Below are positions 1 to 10,802 of a DNA stretch of 64,000 bases, piece by piece. This stretch comes from Leptobrachium leishanense (lineage: Eukaryota; Chordata; Amphibia; Anura; Megophryidae): positions 70,822,997 to 70,886,996 of the forward strand of contig CM019067.1 of assembly GCA_009667805.1 (NCBI GenBank). Direction: 5' to 3'. Below the pieces are notes generated by a model. The model worked only from the letters and a program-made list of their open reading frames with translations, ran no database searches and was not told where the DNA came from. Positions within the stretch are counted from its first letter, which is position 1. The number at the start of each line of letters is the position of its first letter. The position numbers were made by a program, and so were the translations under genes.

Positions 1-1857
1 TCTCCTTCTCTCATGCGGACCAAGTTATACGCTCCTCGAAGATCAATCTTAGTAAAAATACACGCATCCTTCACCCTATCGAGTAGTTCAGGAATCAATG
101 GGAGCGGGTAGCGATTCCGTACTGTGATCGCGTTTAATGCTCTATAGTCAACGCAAGGGCGGAGACTGCCGTCTCTTTTCCCAACGAAGAAGATACCCGC
201 TCCAGCAGGAGATGTGGAGTGACGGATGAATCCTTTTGTAAGACTGTCTTCGATGTAGTCCTTCAGAGACTGTGATTCGGGAACAGACAGGTTAAAGATA
301 CGTCCATGGGGTATAGGTGCTCCTGGAAGGAGGTCAATAGGACAGTCGTACTCTGTGTGGAGGAAGTGTATCGACCCCTTTTTTCTCAAATACGTCTTGA
401 AATTCCGAATACTTAGGTGGTAGCGTGGAAGATGGATAGGTGGAAAAGGCGACCTTCTCGGACTTGGAGTCGTTCATGCAGCGGACTCGACAGTGACAGG
501 AGGGGAATGACACGGTATTGGAAGACCAATCAATATATGGGTTATGGGTGCGGAGCCAAGGAAGTCCCAGAACTATAGGGAATAAGGGGGAAGGAACGAT
601 GTCCCACTGAAGATTTTCTTGGTGCTTGGTTCCAATTAGGAGCTTCAAGAGGGTGGTTTCGTGGGTAACTGGACCGGTGCGTAGGGTGCTTCCATCCACC
701 ATATGCAGAGGCACGGGTTTCTTTTTTAGTTGAGTAGGAACAGCCAAGGAGGTAGCAAGGGATAGGTCAAAGAAGCTGTTGCTGGCTCCGGAGTCGATGA
801 TGGCGTTCAAATCGACGCTTCTATCTCCCCACTGTAAGGTGACAGGAATGGCTAGGTGAGTAGAAGCAGAGCCGACCACACTTTGGAGAGAGGCAATAGT
901 TGGATGGTTCTTACCTCTTTCAGAGGGACGTGGTGGTCGTGTAGGGCAGCCACGCAACAGATGACCTGGTTGGCCGCAATACAGGCAGAGATTCTGGATG
1001 CGACGTCTATCACGCTCAGAGTGCGACAGCGGACCTTTAGTAGTGCCAATCTCCATGGGTTCGGGATTTGAAGAGGAGGAGGTCGGTCGTGGAGAAGATA
1101 CAGGGGAAGGTTTGTGTCTTCGAGGAGAGGTGAAAGGAGCATTAGAGAGTCTCTCTTGACGTCGTTCTCTGAAGCGTTGGTCCAAGACCAGAGACTGGGT
1201 GATCAAGGCCTCCAAGGAAGTAGGTACTCCTATACGAGCCAATTCATCTTTCAGTTGTTCGGAAAGACCATGACGAAAGTGATCTTTAAGGCCCACATCA
1301 TTCAGGCCTGTATCGGCTGCCACTGCCCGGAACTCAGAGATGTAGTCCTCCACCGGTCGCCTTCCTTGTTTTAGATGTCGGATGGTGGTTAGTGCAGCGG
1401 AAGACCTTAGAGGGTCATCATAGATAGGATTCATGGCTCGGACGAAGGAACCCCAGGAAGTCAATAGGGGGCTTCCTTCACGTAGTAACTGGAAGGCCCA
1501 TTCCTGTGGAGGTCCAGACAGTAAGGAGATGGCTGACCTCACCTTCACAGAGTCCGATCCATAGGTACGTGGACAAAGTGAAAACATGAGCTCACATGCG
1601 GTGATGAACGTACGATACCTTGTGCGATCACCGGCAAACCATTCAGGCATGTTGACTCTGGGTTCGGGAGCGGGCAGATCCACCTGCTGTATCATAGAGC
1701 CAGATGGTGATGGAGGTAATGCAGTACTCTCAGCACGGCTTCTTTCCTTGTGCAATAAGGCTTCTTGGCCGGTTTGTAGTTTTTGTACCACCTTGGTTAG
1801 TACTGACACTTGTTCTGTAAGTACAGCAAGGATTTGGTTCGAGCTTGCGGGTTCCAT
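1..1857 (-). pseudogene. Ty3/gypsy gag-protease-RT polyprotein, frameshifted
   Basis: The 507-codon frame 1857-334 starts with an ATG followed by a Gag-like N-terminus, a capsid-like region (about residues 65-240), one CCHC zinc knuckle (CLYCGQPGHLLRGC, residues 291-304) and an aspartic protease active site (DSGAS, from residue 355). The frame closes at 334. Past the stop, a different frame of bases 1-333 reads as Ty3/gypsy RT, including [11 protein letters not shown] near base 20-50. So gag and pol appear to have been one long frame, broken by an indel near 335-345 just before RT. Gag and protease being in the same frame, with no programmed shift between them, contrasts with the Ty3/gypsy element at 57201. 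Integrase and RNase H lie outside the window. Confidence 0.85.
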
Positions 1858-2195
1858 GTCTTTTGAACCAGGTTATTCTGTAAGGGCAGAGGCTTTGACC
1901 CCTGTATGGTGTTGGGTGTATGGAACCCAATGGCAAGCCGAAGGAGGAGACCAGAAGGGATATGATCGATTAAACTTTTACTAAATGCAACAAAATATAA
2001 GTCCAGAATAAAAGTAATGCAAGGTTTCTTTGACAGAAATAAAAGTCCAGAACGGAGAGTTGTAAGGATACGGGTTGCAATCTTGGAAATAGTCCAGGGG
2101 TAGAGGTATTGGATTTGAAGACAGGATCTGGAACTGGTGTCGTAGAGGCAAGCCGGGATATGGAACTGGCACTGCGATGGCAAACTTGAAGATGG

Positions 2196-2535
2196 AAGCG
2201 GAATGGAAGCGGAGCTGGTACCGTGGCAGCAAGAGCAGAACCGGAGCGGTTACTGTGGCAGCAGGAACAGAAGCAGAGCTGGTACCGTGGTGGCAGGAAC
2301 AGAAGCGGAGTTGGTACCGTGGCAGCAGGAACAGAAGCGGAGCTGGTACCGTAGCAGCAGGAACAGAAGCGGAGCTGGTATCGTAGCAGCAGGAACAGAA
2401 GTGGAGCTGGTACCGTAGGAGCAGGAACAGAAGCGGAGCTGGTATCGTAGCAGCAGGAACAGAAGTGGAGCTGGTACCGTAGCAGCAGGAACAGAAGCGG
2501 AGCTGGTACCGTAGCAGCAGGAACAGAAGTCAGAA
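2196..2535. repeat. 32-bp minisatellite in the Ty3/gypsy leader
   Basis: About ten tandem copies of a 32-bp unit that contains AGCTGGTACCGTAGCAGCAG. The period is visible directly: AGCTGG recurs at 2341 and 2373. Since 32 is not a multiple of 3, all three frames rotate through each other and create spurious open frames on both strands. It lies between the LTR and the gag start. Confidence 0.9.
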
Positions 2536-2577
2536 TTCTCTTGGAGTAACACGAAGGGGAACCACTGGGTAACGTGG

Positions 2578-2995
2578 TGTAACCACAGTATAACCTGGTT
2601 AGTGAACTGGAGAAGGCGGCAGGTTTAAATAGGGTTCAGGGAATCATACGAACACCGTTCACCTGGGACTCGCAGGTGGAATAGGGATACCTGAGTGCTT
2701 GGTAGATTGATTGGTGGTATAGGAGGATCTCCAGTGCAGGTGGAATGCAGTACCTTAACTTGACCAGCAGAGGGCGCCAGAGTACCTAGGTCTTCATGCT
2801 CTAGGATGGACGATCGCGCATGCGCGCCTGACTTCTGCTCAGATGGATCGCGGAGGCGGCGTGGAACACATCCTGGCTCTCCTCCCTCGAGCTGCAGGCC
2901 GGAACCAGGGAGCGACGCGCCACAAGGACCTCAGGTGAGTCTGTCAGGCATCCCAACATGGCGGCCGCGGTCCGACCGCAGTGCGGGGCATTACA
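2578..2995 (-). repeat. LTR of the minus-strand Ty3/gypsy element
   Basis: On the minus strand the segment starts TGTAATGCC and ends GGTTACA, giving short inverted ends TGTAA/TTACA. The outer end (2995) is sharp because Penelope coding sequence begins at 2996. The inner end is less certain: I see no clean TGG primer-binding site directly after it, and a CA end nearer 2570 is possible. A TATA-like motif lies near the inner end, as expected for an LTR promoter. Confidence 0.7.
2624..2633 (-). promoter_or_regulatory. TATA-like motif in the LTR
   Basis: The minus strand reads CTATTTAAAC here, about 50 bp before the inner end of the LTR. This is a plausible core promoter; I see no further support for it. 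Confidence 0.4.
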
Positions 2996-2997
2996 AC

Positions 2998-5310
2998 TAC
3001 TGGCCGAGTATATTGGTTACTATGGATGTAGAATCCCTATACAGCAACAACCCACATAAAGATGGAATTAATGCCTGTCTCAAATCTCTCTCCTCCCACA
3101 ATATTCCACATAAATATAGCAGTGAAATAATTACCAAGCTGGGGGGCGTGGCCGGCTGTGAGGGGAACAAGACGTGCTTTGATGGAGCTCTGTCTCTGAT
3201 TGCATTTCATGGGACTTTTTAGGTGACTATTCTGAACGGATCTTCACTACTGCAATCCCTGCGTGGCTGGACACCGGTACGGAGTCGTCCGGAGCCCGCT
3301 TGGTCCCCTCCTCTGGACCAGAGAGAGAGAAACCTGCTCTTAATTTTTTGCGGTAGTTGGGTGGCCATCTTGAGGCCTACACCTGCGGTCCCATTGCCTT
3401 TCTGCAGTGCTCCCCGAAGACACTGTTCGTGGCTGTGTACCTCTCCCCTCTGCTCTGGGGATACTAGTCACTTTTGGCGGCTGCTTAGCAGATACAACTG
3501 TCTTTGGAATGGGTGCCCGTAGTTTTACCCAGCAGACGGGCTGCCCGAGCAGCCATCTTGGGGCCTAATGCCGCACCGCGGCGCCTCTACTGACCCAGAT
3601 GCCTACTCTTAATTCAGAAGACGAGGGCTGGGGAGACAGAGGGCCCCTGTCTCCTGACTACGACAGACCGTGTGGAAGGGTCGTCTGGAGTGTGTGCGGG
3701 GCTGGGAAGGATTAGAAATTGCTCCCCTCTGGAATCGGCCTTGAGGCTGTGCTCTCACGATTGGAGGATTTGCTGCAGGTGTTGGAAGATGACTCGGATC
3801 CGCTGACACGGGGCAATATGAGGCGCTTTACAGAGGCCTTGTGGAGCTCCAGGGGTGTGGTTTCTCAGAGTGAGGGCGAACCTGGAGGCTTGGAGGAGAC
3901 TGCTGCACATGGCAGTGCGGCCTTGCCAGATTCTGATAACCCACTGCTGGTGAGCGACGACCCGGAACCTCAGATGCTACCGGTTATTAAGCTGGCAGCC
4001 GTGATGTGGCTCCGGGGTGCTTGCTGGGCACGAATCGATGGACCGAGCGCTGATGTGGCCTAGAGTTCTTGGTGAGGGCCAGGGGAACGTGGAGGACCCC
4101 CCCTGCAGACCAGGATAAGAAGGCTCATTAGATCCCACGTTCCCACCACCACACTGCACTCGACTGAAGATGATCTTCGAGTGGTCAGTAACGTGGAATA
4201 TTGGGCGGCCTGGGGTCTGCCAGAGCAGCAGGCCATGTTTCCTGACAACGGATCGGTGTGGGCTGTACTCTCCGGTCTCCATTACAGCACCCTGCCTGCC
4301 TTGCAAATACCACCATTCCGGGATGCTGGCTGAAGAGGCCCCTGCGCTTTTTTTTTGTTTTCGAGCTGAATCTTTTTTTGAGGTCTTTTAGTCTATTACA
4401 GTCGCTTTTGTTATCTTTTACACTGAAGTTCCCCGGCTGGTGATAACTCCTGCCTCTCAGGACACAGCTGATTGAATTTATTCTCACACACAACTGCTTC
4501 AGCTTCAACAATAACTGCTACGTACAAATGACTGGGTCCGCTATGGGTAGTAAAATGTTGCCACAATACCCCAATCTTTTCATGGCAGACCTAGAACAAA
4601 GGTTCCTGAACACTCACCCCCACAAATATCTTAGATACATTGATGACATTTTCATCAAATGGACAGAAGGAGAGGAACACCTTATAGACTTTCACAAGGC
4701 ATTCAATATGTTCCACCCATCGATCAAAGTCTACATGGATTATTCCAAGCACAGTGTGAGCTTATTGGACTGCACCATATCAGCTGCCAATGGCCCACTG
4801 CACTCATCTGTGTACATGAAACCCACAGACAGGCCCAGCTACCTCTACAACGCCAGCTTTCATCCCAAGCACACCAAACAAGGCATCATCTACAGCCAGG
4901 CCATCAGGTACCACTGAATCTGCTCGGACACTGGGGACAGGGATGAACATCTGAACAAACTAACTGCATCATTCAAGCGAAAGGGCTATAAGGAAAGGAC
5001 AATCCGAAAAAAAATCAAATCTGCCCTGAAAACACAGTGCAAACAGCTGTTGTGTTACAAAGCAAAGAAAATCACCACACAGTTCCCTCTAGTTGTTTCC
5101 TATAACCCGACTCTAGAGGGAATTCACAAAATTATCAAAGATCTGCAGCCACTGGTCACAGAGGACCCTGCGCTCAAAGAAATATTTCCACAGCCCCCCA
5201 TACTGGCATTCAAGCAACCCCCAAACCTGAGGCAAAAACTGGTCTGCAGCAAACTCACTCAGGAACAGGATAACATACAGAATGGGACCAAACGCTGCAA
5301 CAAATCCAGC
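2998..5310 (+). pseudogene. Penelope-like reverse transcriptase, split and with a stop codon
   Basis: The first piece reads VTMDVESLY (RT motif A) and continues to ITKL at 3141. After the insertion, the frame resumes at 4468-4471 in the same phase and continues through MTGSAMGSKM (motif B-like) and YIDDIFIKW (motif C, catalytic aspartates) to a TGA at 4916-4918. That TGA most simply derives from a CGA arginine codon. The same frame or its neighbour then carries the linker to 5310. Removing the insertion would leave one 5-bp duplicate of AGCTG. The gene is inactive: it is interrupted, has a stop, and lacks its N-terminus here. Confidence 0.82.
3142..4465. mobile_element. unidentified 1324-bp insertion in the Penelope RT
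   Basis: It is flanked by AGCTG at 3137-3141 and 4466-4470, a 5-bp target-site duplication. It begins GGGGGCGTGGCC, is GC-rich in its first two thirds and has T-rich tracts around 4350-4385. I see no terminal inverted repeat, no LTR and no poly-A tail. A 115-codon open frame at 3719-4063 has no recognisable domain. The GC-rich start recalls the 5' ends of some vertebrate L1-type LINEs, but that is only a resemblance, so the class is unknown. Confidence 0.6.
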
Positions 5311-5325
5311 TGAAAACTGTGCTAA

Positions 5326-5718
5326 CACATATGTGACAGCAGCACTGCCCGGCACAACACCACCACGGGCTCGTACCTCTGCGCGTCTGCCAATGTAGTG
5401 TACATGATCCAGTGCACATCGTGTGATAAGGGCTGCTATAATGGTGAAACTAGCCTTATACTAAGTCTCAGGATGAACCAGCACAGACACACCATAAAGA
5501 ACCACCAGGAAAATACATATTGTACCCCGGTGGGACATCACTTCAATCTAACAGGCCACTCCATCCGAAACCTCAAAATTAAAATCCTCAAAGGACATTT
5601 TAAAGACCACCGTGAACGCAAAACATATGAAATTAAAATGATCACATATTTTAACACTATAAAAGATGGACTCAATGTGGATTCTGGGTTTTTAACACAC
5701 TATCATGAAGCCACATAA
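5326..5718 (+). pseudogene. GIY-YIG-like endonuclease domain of the Penelope element
   Basis: The frame contains VVYMIQCTSCDKGCYNGET, followed by LRMNQHRHTI and HHFNLTGHS. This matches the layout of the Penelope GIY-YIG nuclease: a Cys pair before the YxG motif, then a conserved Arg/His helix. The motif has YNG where YIG is expected. In the family this domain nicks the target DNA for target-primed reverse transcription. It is separated from the RT frame by a frameshift or stop near 5311-5390. It ends at a stop codon after HYHEAT at 5716-5718. Confidence 0.78.
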
Positions 5719-6116
5719 CATTCAAAATTCTGGCTGATGTTTTGTTTCTTCTTGGTTCTCTCGTTCTTTTTTTTTATGTCTCTTTCAGCCTTCACGGTTT
5801 TGTGTTTTTGTTTTTTTCTTTTTCCTTTTTTTCTTTCCTTTTTTCATTCAAGTTGTATGATCTTATCTCTGTTGTTTTATTATGGGCCCAAGATCCCTCA
5901 TGCATTTATTTTCCCATTTTGAACATACTATTTGACTCTCACTTTTTACAACATCTAAATCCCCCCACCCATGAGACCCTTAATGTTCAATTCTATGAAC
6001 TGATCAGTATAGCTTCCAGACCTGATGAAGAGAGGAATCCTCACAAATGCCTGTCTTTTAAATGTATCGTTAGTCCAATAAACAAGGTATCACTATGTCC
6101 TGTTATACTCGTGATT

Positions 6117-6146
6117 TATATACAGTATATACACACACACACACAC
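6117..6146. repeat. TA- and CA-rich microsatellite
   Basis: TATATACAGTATATACACACACACACAC-type simple sequence lies directly after the Penelope 3' UTR. Confidence 0.85.
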
Positions 6147-6343
6147 TACAGAGCTATGTACATATGAATATTCCCAGAAGTGGTGCATACAGTATTCAGT
6201 GGTTGTTAAAATAAATATATATATTGGAAATATTGCACTTGCCCGTGCTGAAAAAGATCAGTGAAATAGTGAAGTCTAATGAAAAAAATGTCAGTGTGTT
6301 AGAAGGTCTAAGTGTGCTTATACAACATCAGCAGCCATGTATT

Positions 6344-6575
6344 CCTTTTTTTTTTTTGAGAAAGGATTTTACCAGGAAGGATACATTGAGATTTCTCTCG
6401 TTTTCAAGTATGTCCTGGGTGGCGAGTATGTACCATTAGGTGTCTTGCCCAAGGACTCTTACTGGAGAGGTGCTCTTGCTGGGATCGAACTCATGTCTCC
6501 ACAGGCTCTCTCTATGCAGAGCAGTGATGTTACCTCTTCCCACCCAGCCGGTCCTTTCCAATCCTCTTGATGTAT
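6344..6575 (-). mobile_element. tRNA-derived SINE with a LINE-like 3' tail
   Basis: Read on the minus strand it has a tRNA-like head (A-box-like GGGTGGGAAGAGG near 6545 and B-box GAGTTCGATCCC at about 6482-6493), a middle with CCTTGGGCAAGACACC, and a tail ending in an A-run at 6343-6357. The tail (about 6360-6420) is identical over roughly 59 bases to the 3' end of the LINE family at 10623-10690, 22648-22710 and 62700-62765. ATACAT occurs beside both ends and may be a short target duplication. SINEs that share a LINE's 3' end normally borrow its RT. The same SINE middle motif appears again at 41165-41530. Confidence 0.75.
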
Positions 6576-9500
6576 CTCAAAGACAAAAGCAAGACAAGAC
6601 AAAAACACAAATGTGCAGTCTGTGAAGGAACCGGTGTTCCTGACTACTTGGTGAAAGAAAGAAACTCAAAATTCAAAGAGCCCACATGATCCCTGGCTCT
6701 GGGGTAAAGCGCCTCTGGTTAAATGGAGAGTGGCACTGCCTGTCTTTTATGGTGTGGAACACTTCAGCTGAAGTACAAAGCATAGAGAGATGATGCTCTC
6801 ATACTATAGAACGTATATTGATCCAGTGCCCAAATGATAAAAGAATCACACTCACCTATTTAGGAGCCGTCTGTTCCTTAGGCTCATGCGTATCAGCTTT
6901 CGCCCTTTATCCAGGGTGGTTGCCAGACCCTTGTGGAGTATGATCAAATCAAACAAAAAAGTTGTTCACATTGCAGGCATGCAACACAATCCCGCAATTG
7001 AAGGGAACCCATGGCACATACCAAAAGCCAAACATGGTCTAAGAAAGTCTCAAATGGGTTCAGACAACGAAATAAAAATTAATTGCCCTGTTTGTTTAAT
7101 ATTCTTCTTTTTTATGTTACCAGGAAAGATGGTATTTTTTCCCATCAACAAATCACTCAGTTTGTTGAAATCAATTCTTACCAAAGCTATGTTGTACAGC
7201 AATATGGAAATTACTGAAATGTCTCAAAAAATAAATAATCGTAATAATGAAAGTAAGGAAAAATGTCGTCATAAATAATCAGATTTGTATCGCCGCATTC
7301 TAGACTTTTTTTTAGCAGCACTATTGCTTTACGTTTAGAATGCAAAGTAACACAATCAAGCTTCACCCTTCCACTAGAAAATACTGTCTTTGCGGCTTCA
7401 TTGTCTAATATTTTTTTTCCACTGTGAAAGTAACGTATCCAGCATAATTTTATAGAACACCAAGCATCATTCTCCCAGATAAGCATTTTGCCTGCTGGAC
7501 ACTCTCATTTGGCTAATGTGATTAAAGTACACCCATTATTTGCCCTTTCCATCTGCTTCCCAATCAGATGTATTCAAAAACTGACATGAAATGATATACA
7601 GATTGACCTCCACAGACTTCGTACAGAGGTACGTAAACTCTAAACTCTGCACTAAAAATATGACACTCAATATTCACCTTTTAGCTAATCATGTTTTTCT
7701 TTTATTCTTTTAAATAAATAGATTGCTGCTATATTGTAAGTTGAGTTTGTTTTCACACGTCTGTTGGTTTTAAAATCTAAAAGTTTATTTTGTCTTGTCT
7801 CTTAGAAAAAGTGTTTTATTGTTGAGGTTTAACCTCTGCACTAAGTGATTTTCCAAAAATCCACAGTCAGGAACCAGTGTGGGTTTTCTTTAGGGCCAAT
7901 CATTTTAATTATACAGTAAGAAATATTTGGGAATATTCCCTGTGTATTTCTTCCTGTAGTCACCTATTTGGCAACTACAGTAAAAAAAGACCCCGGAGTC
8001 GGGTGTCTACAACACCCAAAAAGATATTTAGAGATATACTTATCAGCTGCTGCTGCAGTGATGAAAAACCTCATGGACATTCCCAACCAAAGGTAGACAG
8101 CTCTCCAAGGAAAAGAAAAGAAAAAGAACCTTCAACCCCTGACCATTGGCCTGTGGTGTTGAATCTGTTGCCAGCCCCACAGTCCAATGGACAGCTCAAC
8201 ATTTAACCCTAGCTTGCCTTTTAACAGCAAAATTTGATTAACTGGGGTTTTATTTAGTGATCTGAAATTCGAACCGATATCAACTATCGAATCGATCCGG
8301 CATACGAAATGAAGCAAGTAACGAAATAACGAAAACAAAATTAAATTAAAATGGAACAAAACAAATTTTTCAGCCGTGCACACCTTTACTAGCCGTTAGT
8401 TTGCACAAAGAAGCATAACACTGAACCACAGCCAACTTTCCATGGAGACATTATATATATATATATATAGTAATCACATTTTTTTCTTATATTATAATTG
8501 ATAGAGTTTATAACTACAGTTTAACTAGGCAGAAAGAAGAGAGCTTGCAGCTGAAGATCATAGCTGAGCATCGTATCTGAACATCAAGCTTTTTCCTGTA
8601 GAACTCCTGTAGCCTGTGATGTCTGTCTCGCAGTGTGTAACTTTTGCTTTTGTCATGATGCAACTGCTTAAAGTAATGTGCTGAAACCTGAAAATAAGTA
8701 ACAAAATAATCAGATGATCTGCTCTACTTAGTTTGTAAGAAGCATCTGTAATCATTCTACAGTTTCCTAGTGTCCATTCACTTTGCTTTAATCACTACGG
8801 AGCTCGCTTTCCAAGCGTTACAAAGAGGCATTGTTAAATACGCATTGCTTAGAAAAAAATATATCTAGCTGCACTACAGTAATGATATAATACACAGTGA
8901 ATGGGTTAAAATATTTTCCTATCAAGTGAGTTTCCAAAAAAACAAACCCACAGGAACGAGTGTTTTTGTGGAAAATATAGTAAAACATATTTGTGAGTAT
9001 TCCCAATTTATCCCTTACTGTGATAACCTATTTGGCAGTCAGATGTTGCCATCTGCAGAGGAAATGGAATTACTATAGTTCTGGGCCACTTGCAGGATCA
9101 GCTGGGGAAAAGTCTGTAAGAGACGTTCCCCAGCTGGTTTTATAAAGTGTTAGTACCCCAGGCATCATGCCCACACTGCTAAAACGTTAGTTGCAGGTTC
9201 TGGAGCCTAAATGCAAATGAAGTTCATTTGTAACAAATTAATTTTAAATGCAGCATAGTTCCAGATAGCAGTAAAACGATCTTTGGCTGCTTTGCCTGCT
9301 ACTGCTGCTCGTGTATACGCAATCGCGCTAGAGAAGGTGTTTAGTGCGTACAGAATAACTGGCTATATCTACAAATTCTGTAATAAATAGTTACTCATAC
9401 TGTCTTCTTATGTCATCAGGACCGACATGACATGAGTCAGAAATCAACTTGAATACATTTACAAAGTACAGAAAATTATTATGCGTAGCAGTCAATCACA

Positions 9501-10605
9501 TTTCTGAAACTTATCAAATGGGATTCGCAAATTAATAAAATGACATACACGTTTTTCTGAAGGTGCAAATGGGTATTTTCTCGACCATTTTCACTCCTGT
9601 GTAAAATCTATAGAGTACAGATCAACACATCAATGACCACTGCATAAAATGTGTGTCTGAATGCAATTTACATTACTTTATGTGTAGCATAATAAGTCGC
9701 AAGACACTCATTTAGAATTCATCAATTTGACACGTAAGCTTTATTGGCAAGCTCTGTAAACGATCAGATCACCTACAATAATGTCTAAAGGAGTGCTGGC
9801 TCTTTACAATTACTATTATACAATGTTATATCAGGTCTGATGTAGATAAAATAGATTTGATACAAATGAAAAGAGCACAGCTATCATTATTTAATTCCTT
9901 ACACTGGAAATAGATTGAGTGAATCATATACACATAAAGGAGGTTTACTTTAAGGCTTAACTCCGTTGGATAGCCAACATTCATTCTTTTATAGCTAATC
10001 ACCTCTATATCCAGGGATTTTTTTCTCCAACTTTATTAGCAAACACATTATATTTAATTGTTTTTAGAGCTACTGTCCATCATTCGCACACCCTGCTCTG
10101 CAATGTCATAATTCCTTGAAGCAATTGTTGTGCTTCTTGTTTCAATAATTTGATACCATGGGGAACGCATTCCCTTTGAATAGCAAGGAACATTATCTTT
10201 GTATCACACTTCATATGCATGAATTGAAATAACATTAAAAAAAAAACCCCGAAAGAAATAATAGTTCCCTGTCATAACTATGCTTGGCGCCAACAGAACA
10301 TTGCTTTGGGGAATACACTTTACCGATGTTTGCAGCCATGAACCGTATCAACGGCTGTTTTTACATTTCAATACAAGATTGATTTCTGTAGCATATTTAT
10401 CTTAAATTGAAACATCAGTTCCAGTGATTCTATTTTCATCAAGCAACTAACCATGCTTTTTCATTTTTTGCGTATGTGCAACATTAATCAACTACAATTA
10501 TCGCACCATAAAAAATATAATCTCGTAAGGGTTTCTCTCTCTTAGTCATTTATGTATTTATTGTTGACAATTATACAATTTAAAATATAAACTCATATGC
10601 AAATG
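6576..10605. other. AT-rich non-coding interval without an identified gene
   Basis: About 4 kb. Short open frames such as 7877-8206 and 6886-7278 have no recognisable domain. A (TA)n run lies at 8449-8469. Two stretches (7862-7975 and 8930-9045) share phrases such as the fully AT-rich segment ending in CCTATTTGGCA and may be an old degenerate duplicate. I see no RNA gene, CpG-rich promoter or exon here. Confidence 0.5.
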
Positions 10606-10802
10606 AATAATTTATTTATTTATTTATAAAGGATTTTACCAGGAAGGATACATTGAGATTTCTCTCGTTTTCAAGTATGTCCTGGGTTCAAGAACATTGA
10701 AGTGTTACAGTTACAGAAATACAAAGTAATACAATGCAAGATATTAAAAAAACAACACAAATATACAGATTAACAGAAAATAAATATGTAGAAAAATAGT
10801 CA

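Larger units (their letters stand above)
1..2995 (-). mobile_element. Ty3/gypsy LTR retrotransposon, 5' part, running off the left edge
   Basis: Read on the minus strand this is, in order: an LTR (2995 down to about 2578), a leader containing a 32-bp minisatellite, a gag-protease reading frame starting at 1857, and the beginning of reverse transcriptase, which leaves the window at base 1. The right end of the LTR abuts Penelope-like sequence that starts in mid-domain at 2996, so this element inserted into the Penelope element and the missing 5' half of the latter should lie beyond the other LTR, left of the window. The element is decayed by at least one frameshift between protease and RT. I cannot see the second LTR or measure age. 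Confidence 0.88.
2996..6130 (+). mobile_element. Penelope-like element (Neptune-like), 5'-truncated in this window and interrupted
   Basis: Pieces in order: the RT motif A region (2998-3141), a 1324-bp foreign insertion (3142-4465), the rest of RT with YIDD (from 4471), a linker, a GIY-YIG-like endonuclease (about 5390-5718), and a 3' untranslated region ending near 6130 just before TA- and CA-rich simple sequence. Penelope-like elements encode RT joined to a GIY-YIG nuclease, which is the combination seen here. The 3' UTR has a second copy on the minus strand at 36585-36830, which supports the 3' boundary. The 5' part was displaced by the Ty3/gypsy insertion at 2995/2996. Confidence 0.85.

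Noticed and set aside
7877..8206. 109-codon plus-strand frame with a basic C-terminal part
   Set aside because: No domain, no start context, and the region is otherwise AT-rich non-coding.
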